Shown in pieces: positions 47,257-57,300 of a stretch of 64,000 nucleotides of DNA. A program made the translations under genes and the position numbers. Every line of letters begins with the position of its first letter. Position 1 is the first letter of the stretch. The notes beneath the pieces are model-generated. The model was not told where the DNA came from. It saw nothing but the letters and a program-made list of their open reading frames with translations, and did no database searches. This DNA is from Micractinium sp. NFX-FRZ (lineage: Eukaryota > Chlorophyta > Trebouxiophyceae > Chlorellales > Chlorellaceae): NCBI GenBank assembly GCA_029339195.1, contig JAPTJF010000053.1:62001-126000 (forward strand), given 5' to 3'.

Positions 47257-49798
47257 TCACGCGTCCTTCTCGGCTGCTGCGGCCTCGGCGGCGCGCTTGG
47301 CGCGCACGCCGACCATGCGAGCGTTCAGGCGCTCCACACGCAGCACGCCGTAGGCGCTCTCCTTCTGCGGGGAGCGGAGGGGTGCAAGGCAGGCGCCGGG
47401 TGGGGGGCAGGTGAGTGCTGGCAGGTCGGATGGGTGGTGGCGCAAGCCGACAGGCGGGGCTTCCAGCCCCCGCACCCGTTCCACGCAGCTGCCCACCCTC
47501 CCCGCCGCCTCCCACACATCAATCCAACCTCTGCCTCCCAAGACCATCTCAATCACCCAAATCCCTGCGGCAGCCACCACTGAAGCAAGCACCCTGCATT
47601 GTAAACAACCAGCACCTCAAGACCACCCAGAAATGCACAGCCAGCCGCCTCCCACCTTCATCGCCGCGGTGACCACCACCTTCTCCAGCGCCGCCGTCTG
47701 CTTGGCGCCCGGCAGCAGCTTGCCCTTGAGCTGCGCAGCGGTGGACAGGTCCGCGGGGGCGGCGTCGCCCGCCTTGGGCTTGCCGGCGCGGCGTGGGAAC
47801 ACAACCAGGTTGGCCTTGTAGGACTTGAGCCGGTTGGCGTTCTCCTGCAGGCTCTCCAGGCTGCGGTTGCGGCGGCGGTGGTCCACGGCAATGCCAATGG
47901 TGGGGGCCAGCTTGGCGGGGATGCCCGCCTCCTGCGGGGTAGCAACAATGCGGGGGGGAGGGCAGGGGCACAGTGTCGGCGATGTATTGGTGTGGCAACG
48001 CAACTGGGTGGGGGGCAGCTCGGCGGGCATGCCCGCCTCCCTGTAGGAAGAGAAAGAAGGAAAGATGGCGGGGAAAAGGGGGTAGGATGTGGGGCCACAT
48101 GTGGCGCCCGGCGAGCAGCAGGGCGGCAAAGAAGAAACTGACAAGGGGCTGACGGCTGGCAGGCAGCATGGGAGGGAGCGAGGTCCACGGCCCGCTGGGC
48201 GCGCTGGCTAAGGAGCTGCCACCGTGCTGACTGCAGCCGCCTGGCTCCGTCTCACAGCTGCTCGCTCCACACCAGCCGCCCCGCTGCTGGCTGCCTGGCA
48301 TCTGCTAGTGCGTTTCAGCATGGGCCACTGCCTGCGTGCGTGGCTCCGCCAGCAAGGCAGCGAGCGTGCTGCCCTGAGCGTGTCCATTCCCAGGCCTCCC
48401 CAGGCTGCCCACCGCTCGCTCCTGTGCTGTGGGGTGCATCCCACATGCCCGCTCGCTGCGCCAGCGGGACATCTCGAGTACTGCTGCTGCGAGGCACACT
48501 TGCCCCTTAGTTGCCCGCGCCTGCCCAGGGCGCTGCTGCCTTGAGCTGCCATCCAGCGCCAACCGCCGCATGCTGCTGCCGCTGGTGCTGGTGCTGGTGC
48601 TGCCGCCGCACCCCGTTGGCCAGGCTGGCTGCCTCTCAGTTGCTGCCACACGCTGCCGGTGCTAAGCACATTGTCACGCGAGGCAACCAGCGTCCGCAAA
48701 GCAGGCAGCAGCAGCCAAGCAAACCAGGGGCAGCAAGGCGCAGGAGCAACGTGCCGCTGCGGCAGCCGCTGGCGGGCCAAGCTTACAGGATACCACTGGG
48801 CTTCCAGATTGTGAAGCCACCTGCTCACCTCGACCTCCTCCAGGGTATGGCCAGGCCAAGTCAACATACAGCAGACAAAATGCACACATGCTCCTGTTCA
48901 TCCCTTCCGTTTCCGTGTGATGGATAGGGAAGGCCTCCTCACCTTGAGCTCCTCCAGGGTGAAGCCGCGGCCGGCGCGCTTCTTGCTGTTGTACTTCACG
49001 GTCTGCAGGCGGTACAGCGCAGTACACATGGTGTGCATCAAGGTCAACACAGTTCCAATGCAGTGCCAACCCGTCAGCCGGGGGCGGGGGAGTGGCGGTG
49101 GCAGGGGCAGTCGGACAAAGGCGCCGGGGCTGGCGGCTGCCAGGTGCGCCGGCTTGGCAGCAGCACATTGCAGCCACTGCAGCAGCAGCAGCATGCAAGA
49201 GACAAAGGGGGGTAAGGGAGGTGTAGGAAGCACACAAGGCGCACCTGGCCAGACACCACGGGGCGCAGCAGGCCGGCCACGGGGCGGGGAGCCACGCGGG
49301 CCGCCTTGTCAGCGCGGGCTGCGGGGAGGGGAGCGGGCGGCAGCGGCGGCACGGGGTGAGGCACATGTTGTGCAGCACAGCAGGCATGAAGCACCGCAGT
49401 GCCGGCATGGCATGTACTGAAGCACGCCAGCACTGCTTTGGCTGCACCCGAACCCCGGCTCAAGTTCCTGCGCCGGTGCCACCGCCGCCTGCCCGCAGCG
49501 ACGGCTGCATCCGCTCAGCAAGCGCTCCATGGCTGGCAACAGACTGCTACCACGTGCCACTCATGCTGCCTCGCTAATGCCAAGTTGCCGACTGATGCGC
49601 TGCCTGGGCTGCTGCGTGCCGCTGCACCCTGTTGAGCCGCGCTCCCGGCTGCTGCCGACGCTGTCTTGGTTGGCACGGTGCCGCGTGCTCACCCGCACGG
49701 CGGCGCTCCTTGCGGGCGGGCTGGTTGAACCATGTGACAACCTTGTCCTGCCACTTCTTGCGGTACTTGCGGATGCTGGAGATCTGGTTGTTCGGCAT
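47257..49798 (-). CDS. RPL13: 60S ribosomal protein L13 (eL13)
   Basis: Five exons: 49693-49798, 49245-49318, 48943-49002, 47656-47931, 47257-47364, giving 207 residues, the usual length. It is a cytosolic large-subunit protein. Family blocks seen: [88 protein letters not shown], and [17 protein letters not shown]. An acceptor (CTGCTGCAG) sits 12 bases before the chosen ATG, so the 5' untranslated region is probably split. A short upstream exon could alternatively supply a slightly different N-terminus, since plant eL13 starts MVKxNN and here GVKMPNN is encoded. Introns 3 and 4 hold copies of exon ends. Confidence 0.96.
48010..48050 (-). repeat. Intronic echo of eL13 exon 4 start
   Basis: CAGCTCGGCGGGCATGCCCG parallels CAGCTTGGCGGGGATGCCCG at 47908-47928 (plus strand). 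The copy extends into the acceptor. It would encode REAGMPAEL, against EAGIPAKL in the exon. Confidence 0.85.
48823..48852 (-). repeat. Intronic echo of eL13 exon 3 end with donor
   Basis: CTCACCTCGACCTCCTCCAG parallels CTCACCTTGAGCTCCTCCAG at 48938-48957, which is the exon 3 end plus its GTGAG donor. The translation is TLEEVEV against TLEELKV. Confidence 0.85.
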
Positions 49799-51347
49799 CT
49801 TGACCCCCTTGCCCTGCAGCAGGCGGCCAGGCGGGCAGGGCGAGCAGGCGGCGGGCGGTCGGGCGCTGTGGGCGGGCGGCGGCGGGGCGGCTGCTGCTGG
49901 TGCTGGCGGCGCCGGGGCTGGCACCCGTGGGGCGCGTTCATCGCACTCCCAAAGAGGCTGGGACCGCTGAGGGGCGCCAGCAGGCTGTGCCCGTGCGATG
50001 CAGGAGGCGACATGCTGGGCGCCTGGGCGCCCTAGCCACCCCCACCGCTGCCCTAAGGCTGCAGCAACGCTGTCAGAGCCTCCTCCGAGTGCCCCAGCCG
50101 CATTGGGGCGCGCAGCCGCGCTGCTGGCAATCGGGCATGGGGCTGCGGGGCTGCCGAAGGAGCTGCCCACCTTCTGACGCCAACACGGGCCTTCAAAGAG
50201 GCCTTTCCCAGGCAACGCCGCCGCCTACATCCCCGCCATTCCTGCGTGGCACGCCATGCTCGGCGACCCGGGGTGGACATGCATGTGCCCAATTCCGGCG
50301 TCCCTAGGCCCTGCTATCTATATCCTGCGCTCGTGTTCGTTCGGATGCAGCCGTCGGTCAGCGCGCCGCGCGCTGCAAGCGCGTCCTGTGCTTCTGCTGG
50401 GTGGGTGGCGGCAGGCCTTGGGTCGCTGCAAGCGGGCGTAGCCATGTCGTCGCAGAGGTGTAGAATGCAAATGCAAAGCGTAAAGGGGAGCCGAACGAGG
50501 GAGGGCCACCCACCCCACACATAACGGCGAGCGGCGCGGCGGCGTTCAGGCCACGCCGGATGTTGCCGCAGGCTGTGGCAGTGTCATTTTGGGCGCGCTG
50601 GTGTCAATGGAGGCGGGGCAGGCAGGCATGCAGCTCAAATACCATAGCAAAATGCAGAGTAGCTGACAGTGGTCGGGGGCTGCTCAAGAGCACGGCAGCC
50701 AGGCAGGCGGGCAGCAGGCAGGCAAGCAGGCACAGAACCCTTGCTATTGTTTTGATGTTTTGCGTTCTCAACGGCAGTCCCAATTGATGGGGACTTGCTG
50801 CTGGATAGGTGATCAGGAAGCACAGCCCATTGTCGGGTACTGTTTTTTGTAGCACAAGTGTGCAATGAGGCCCGCACAAGGCCTCGCTGGTTGGCCCGCC
50901 ACGCTTTTTAGTAAAGTGCCAATTGACGTTGTTTTGAATGTGGCCACTCAGAACTGCCATCAGTCATGGCAGCTTGTGCTGGATGAGCTGACAACATCGG
51001 GGCTCCTTGTGTAACAGCTGGGTAATACAGCTGGGTAGTGACAATTGCCGTCCGCCCAGCGACAGCGTGCCGCCACCTGCCAGCACTTGGCCTGCAGGGT
51101 GCTCGGGGATTCATTTGTTCAAACGACACCCACTTCCGATAGACGCTCACGCACCACTCTGAAGCCGTTCAGCGCACCACTCACCCACCCGACCCCAAGG
51201 GCGTCCCCCCGGCCCCTAGCAGCCCAGTCACCCCATCTGCGGCTGCTTTGAACGTAATGCGCTTCTGGGCCTAGTGCCCGAGCGACAGGCAGCGGCATAC
51301 GCGGAGCTTCAGTCTCGGCACAAGTGCTGCTGGGCGCTCCGCACGCC
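49799..51347. other. Divergent region between eL13 and TPS1
   Basis: The 1.5-kb gap should contain the eL13 leader (with an intron), its promoter, and the TPS1 promoter. The segment 50640-51030 is distinctly less GC-rich than the rest. No protein-coding exon or tRNA is supported. Confidence 0.45.
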
Positions 51348-54300
51348 ATGAGCAGCCTGGAGCGCACCGCAGGCGTCGACAGAGTCGGCAGTGGAGTGAG
51401 CGACGGGTTCGCCGACAGTGCGGCTGCTGCCGCCGCCGCGGTGGCAGAAGGGGAGGCGCAGCCGTCGGTCACCGCCTCGCGCGTCGGTGAGCCCCGCAGC
51501 CCGCTTGCTGCTGTGCCTGCGGCTGTTGCGGTGCTCAAAGCATGCTGCACCACTAGCAATATCCTGGGGAGCGCACGTGCATGCCCGCCCTCGTCGCAGC
51601 CTGCCGCAGCTGGCTCATTCTACCCCGCCCTGGCTCCGCCCCGCCCACGTGCCCACCCTCGCGCGTGCAGGCCGCCTGCTGCTGCAGCGGTTGCGGAAGA
51701 GCCAGAGCACCACAGTTCTGTATGGCGAGCCAGAGAGTGCGCTGGAGCAGCTGTCGCTGCATGACGGCGGGAGCAGCCTGTTCCCGCAGCTGGACGGCGG
51801 AGGGTCGCAGGTGGGTGCTGGTTGGTGGGTGCAGGGGGCAGGGCTGGGAGGCTGGGCACTGGGCTGGACTGTGGCACATGGGGCAGTATTGGGAAGGTGG
51901 GTGCACCACCCTCCCCTGTCAGGCACCGCCATGTCAGCCGGTGAGCTGGGTGCTGGCTGCACCCGGGGATTGTTGCCCCAGATCGCCCGCCTTCCTCCGC
52001 CCTGCATTGAATTCCACACCTCGCGCTCTCTCACCTCTCTCTGAGTGTGTACTGCTGCCTGATCAGCCCTGCCGTGCCTGGCTGCCCTCTTGACTGCAGC
52101 GACTGATCGTGGTGGCCAACCGCCTGCCTGTGTCGGCTTACAAGGACCGGTCGGGGCGGTGGCAGCTGCAGGTGCGTCCCAAGCCGACCGTCTGGAGCAG
52201 TACTGGCATGGCAGCAGCGGGCCTGCGCAGCCTGGCCGCTGCATGTTTGCTAGCCAGCGGTTGCAGGAGGCAGGCTGGCGGCAGGCAGCATATGGGGGGC
52301 TTGGCTGGCGCCGTGGGCAGCTCTGTAGAACCGTGCTGTGCTGTGCTGTGCTGTGGGAGGGGCAGTAATCAGGTGACACATCACCGCTTGCCTGCCTCCC
52401 TGCAGGTCAGCGCCGGCGGGCTGGTCAGCGCTCTCATGGGGGTGCACCACCTGCAGACCAAGTGGATTGGCTGGCCAGGCACGTGCCGCTGCTGCTGCCG
52501 CTGCTGCTGCTGCCGCTGCTGCTGCGAGCATCGCTGCTGGTATTGCCCTGCAGTCGATGCTGCCTGTGCTGCCACCATCCGTGGCGCCACTTGTGCACGC
52601 TTCGCTGTTGCTGAACACACATGCCGTGCTTGCTTCCGTTGCTGGTGCTGTAGCTGATGTTGCTGCTGGCAGTGCCACGCTCCTTCAGTCACATCACTCC
52701 AAGCTTCTCTGCCGCCTGTGCTGAGTCTGCACTCCCTGCCTGCCTGCCCGGCGTTAGCAATCTGCCCGACTCTCAACAGCCCTGCTGTCACACCTGCCCT
52801 GCCTGCCCTGCCTGCCCCACCCGCTCTGCCTGCCTGCAGGTGTGTATATTGAGGCGGGGCCCGAGCGGGACGAGCTGACAGCAGCGCTGCACTCGGAGGG
52901 CTACTCCCCCGTCTATCTAGACCAGGTGGGTGGGTCGGCTGGGTGGTGCGTCCCCTGCTGGACTCAGTAGTGGACAGCTTGCTTGCAGCAGCGCTGCACG
53001 TAGGGCAAACCACCCGTGTACTTGAACCAGGGGGTGGGTGGGCGGGGTGGGTGGGTCCTTCTTCTGTCCACGGTGCAGTAGTGGGCGGCTTGCCTGCGGG
53101 GAGCGTGCACCCGGAGGGGCACTCGCCCGTTAACTTGGGCCATATGGTCTGGGAGCTGCTATGTGTTTGAAACCTTCTAAATGTCGTGATCCTGATTGTA
53201 GTGGTGATGCATCAGCTCAGATGCCTTGGGGGCGGTTGCCGCCACTCTAAACCTGAACGGATGCCTGTGCTTTCTCTGGCTGGCTTAATTCCCCGCCCGC
53301 AGAAGACGTGCGACCTGCACTACAACGGCTTCTGCAACTCCGTCCTCTGGCAGCTCTTCCACTACGTGCCGCTCAACATAGGCGAGTAGCATCACGGGAG
53401 GCGGCACCCCTGCCTGCTTCCTAGGCTGGGCGTGCCTGCTGGGCTGGTAGTGCTGGGCAGCTGCCGCCGCCGCGGCGCATACTGCCACTGCGGTTTCTCT
53501 GCCTGCTGGCTTCCGCTGCGTGCCACTCAACACCCGTGCTTGTGCAAACATACTACTCGAATCTTGCACACAGCAAGCTGGAAGATACGCGCATGTCGAA
53601 GTTCCAATGGGCCGCTGCTCCGTGCTCGCCCCACCCTGCACCTGTCCTCCACCCTCGCCCCTCCGCCCATCCCCCGCAGACAGCACATGCTAAGCGGCAC
53701 GCTGCCGCCTCCTCGAGTGCCCTGCTTGCTGCTCACCCTCATTCTCCGCTGCCCCCCCCGTCTCTCTCCACCCCATGTGCAGACAGCAAGCTGAGCGAGA
53801 CGCGCATGCTGCAGTTCCAGTGGGGGGCCCACCAGCTGGCCAACAAGATCTTTGCAGACGTGGTGCTGCAGCACTACCAGGATGGGGACATTGTGTGGGT
53901 GCAGGTGAGGGGCGCCCGCCATAACCCGCCCGTCGGCTGAGCCCCTGTGCGGGATCTGTGCGGCGGCTGAAGCAGGATTGGACGGAGGCAGCGTGCAGGT
54001 GCTTCTGTTGTGCGTTCAGCAGCTGATAAAGCCAAACAGGTCTGCACATGCTTCATCCACGCCTGGCGCTGGTTGAGCCCCTCTCCAACTGGCGGTGCTG
54101 TGCCCTGCCGCCCCCCTGCCCCCTGCAGGACTACCACCTCATGCTGCTGCCCGCCATCCTCAAGGAATCCAAGCCACGCATGAAGGTGCTTCCTGTGCTG
54201 TTATCTTGTGTCGACACGCTGCAACTATGTGCCTCTCACCGAACATCTGTTGGGGCGAGCCGCATCTGCTCTGCGTGTTCCCCGCGGTATGTGCTTGCGC

Positions 54301-57300
54301 CGCCGGCCTGCTCCACTCGTACCTGCCCCTCATCCGTCGCTGCCTCCCCTCCCCTGCTGCCCCCTCCCCTCCCCTCCCTTCCCTCTTCCCTGCTTCAGGT
54401 CGGCTTCTTCCTGCACACCCCCTTCCCCTCCTCTGAGATCTACCGCACGCTGCCCGTGCGGGAAGAGCTGCTGCGGTCAGGTGAGGCTGGTACACACCGT
54501 ACAAACTAAACTGCACATGTTGATTATTTTCCATGGCAGGCAAGTGTGCAGGAGGATGTGCTGCGGTTGGAAGCATTGTGCTTGTACCGTATTTTTGTAT
54601 GTTTGTGTTGCTCATGGCGGATTTGTTGGCTTCCACACACGCGCCTGCCCCCGTCCGTGCTCATGCCACCTCCTTTCTTCTGCCTGTCACTCTTCCCTCC
54701 TCCCTCCTCCCATTGCAGTGCTCAAAGCGGACCTCATTGGCTTCCACACCTACGACTATGCCCGCCACTTTGTCTCCGCATGCACGCGCATCCTGGGGCT
54801 GGAGGGGACGCCGGCAGGTGCGGGGAGTGCGCTGCGCTATGCCCAGCTGTGTGCTTCACCATCCCGTGCTGTGCCTTTGCTGTGCTGCACGTGCATGCTG
54901 GGGCTAGAGAGGCCACCGGCAGGTGCGGGGAGTGTGCTGCGCTGCGCTGCATACACATCCGGGGCCTGGGGTCAAACTGCCGTGTCATCGGTAGCCCTGT
55001 GCTGGGCTGACGCTGCTCCTGCACGGTGCTGTGGGCAGTGCGCCATCCACATCTGCACGCGCCATACTGCCATGCCTCACTTGCCCGGCCCGCTGCGTCC
55101 CCATGCACTCCTGCGCCTTGCCTGCCCTGTCGCCCACCCGCCCACCCTGCCGCTGCTGCACCGTGCCGCCGGCAACGTGTGTGCCGGGTGTGGAGGACAA
55201 CGGCTGCCTGCCGCGCATGATCCCCTTTCTCATCGGCTGGCTCACAAACAAATGCATTCTTCCTGTACTTCCATCAACCTCTTTTTCACATTGCAGGCGT
55301 GGAGGACAACGGCAGCCTGACACGCTCGGCCGCCTTCCTCATTGGCTGGCACACACACACTTCATTCTTCCTGTCTTCCCTTACAGGCGTGGAGGACAAC
55401 GGCAGCCTGACGCGCGTGGCCGCCTTCCCCATTGGCATCGACCCCGAGCGCTTCACCGAGGCGCTGGAGATGCCAGAGGTCAAGGCCAACATTGCGCAGC
55501 TGCTCAACAGGTGGGTGCTGCCTTGCCCTGGTATGCCCTGCTAGTCGGATCAGGCGTGGGACAGCACTGTACAGGGTTGCTCGCCAGGTGGGTGTGGGGT
55601 AGGCCAACGTTGTGCAGCTGCTCAAGAGGTAGGTATTGGGCAGGCCAGCACTGTGCAGCTGCGCAAGAGGTTTGTGTTGGGCAGGCCAGCACTGGGCAGC
55701 TGCGCAAGAGGTGGGTGTTGGGTACCCCTGTTATGGGGCAGGCATGGGGGCAGCACTGTAGAGGGTTGCTCGCCAGGTGGGTTGGGTACGTCAACATTGC
55801 GCAGCTGCTCAAGAGGTATTGGGCAGGCCAACATTGCGTGTCTCGCACACGCACACCCGACCTGCTCCCACCTACTGCCCCATGCCCCACCTACTCCCAC
55901 CTACTGCCCCATGCCCGGCGGTTGGACTTACATCGCACGCCCTCACCCCTGCCCCTCCCCTGGCAGGTATGCTGGGCGCAAGGTCATGCTGGGGGTGGAC
56001 CGGCTGGACATGATCAAGGGCATCCCCCAGGTGGGTGCCTTCTTTCCTTTCCAGCTGAAACGTTTGATAAAGGTTTCGGGACAAGTGGGGATGGGGTTTG
56101 GGGGCCCTGCAAGGGGGTGCAGTGGGTGTTGGGGGCGGGGGGACCCCTGAACATGGCCAGAGCGTCTCCCATGCGGGAGCACGCTACAGCTTCCCACGTC
56201 TGTGATATTGATATGATGTGCTCATGTTCCTTGTCTGTTGCTGCTCGCAGAAGCTGCTGGCGTTTGAGAAGTTCCTGGAGGAGCACCCCGAGTGGCGGGA
56301 CAAGGTGCTGCTGGTGCAGATCGCGGTGCCCTCGCGCACAGACGTGCCCGAGTACCAGCGCCTGCGCAGGTGGGGGCCAGGCGTGGCGGGAGATGTGTGT
56401 TGTGCTGCTGGGGGATGGGGCAGTGGAGGGTGCACAGACGTGCCCTACGTGCCCGAGTGCCTGCGCAGGTGGGTGCAGCAAGGGTTTGGGAATCTTTTGT
56501 GTCGTGCCTGACGGGCGCAGCAGCCCTCACCCACCCGGCGCCTCCTGCCCTCCGCCCCTGCCGTTTCTAACCGTCCACACCTGCGCGCCTGCCCGCCTCC
56601 CACTGCAGCATGGTGCACGAGGTGGTGGGCCGCATCAACGGCCAGTACGGCACCCTCACACACGTGCCCATCTACCACCTGGACAGGTGACCAGGCTGCC
56701 GCTTGCTGCTCCTTTGCGAACTTTGTAGCTGGGACGTCGGGGCAGGTTGGGCACGCCATGGTGTGATGACATGGTCAGTGAAGCCAGTTCAGTGGCAGCG
56801 GGCGGGCGCGCGGCAGCCATGTGCCCATCCACCTTCTACATGGGTGGGTGGGTGCGGTGTGCCATGCCATCATGTACTGTGCCTGAAATGAAGAGTCCCA
56901 TTGCTTTCAACCCGGGGTCGCCGACACTTGCAGGCAGCTGTCGTTCAACGAGCTGGTGGCGCTCTACGCCATCACTGATGTGGCGCTGGTCACCTCGCTC
57001 AGAGACGGCATGAACCTGGGTGCGTGGCCGGTGCTTGGCATCCCACCCTTTGCACTTCCCACTCCTCGTGCATGCCCGCGCCGGGCGCGCCATGCTTTGT
57101 GCTGGCCGTGCGCGTCGGCTTCGTGGGCGCCGCCACTGCTCCATTCCAGATCGCCAGTACCATGATCCTGTGCCTCCCCCTGCAGTCTCCTGTGGCCACT
57201 GCGCCTGCCAGCCCCTCCGCCGGAACACCTCAAACCACCCGTATGAACGTTCCCCTGCACCATGCACAACCATTCCCTTGCACATTGTTTGCTCTGCCCC

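Noticed and set aside
46535..47515. 326-codon minus-strand open frame between the coiled-coil gene and eL13
   Set aside because: It overlaps the eL13 last exon out of frame, has no motif or splice partners, and fits composition alone.
53567..53620. Echo of TPS1 exon 7 considered as an alternative exon
   Set aside because: No usable acceptor keeps phase with exon 6, and key residues (QWGAHQ) are lost, so decay is the simpler reading.
55293..55380. Second copy of TPS1 exon 11 start as the true exon
   Set aside because: It runs into a CA repeat and lacks the FPIGIDPERF continuation, which only the copy at 55387 has.
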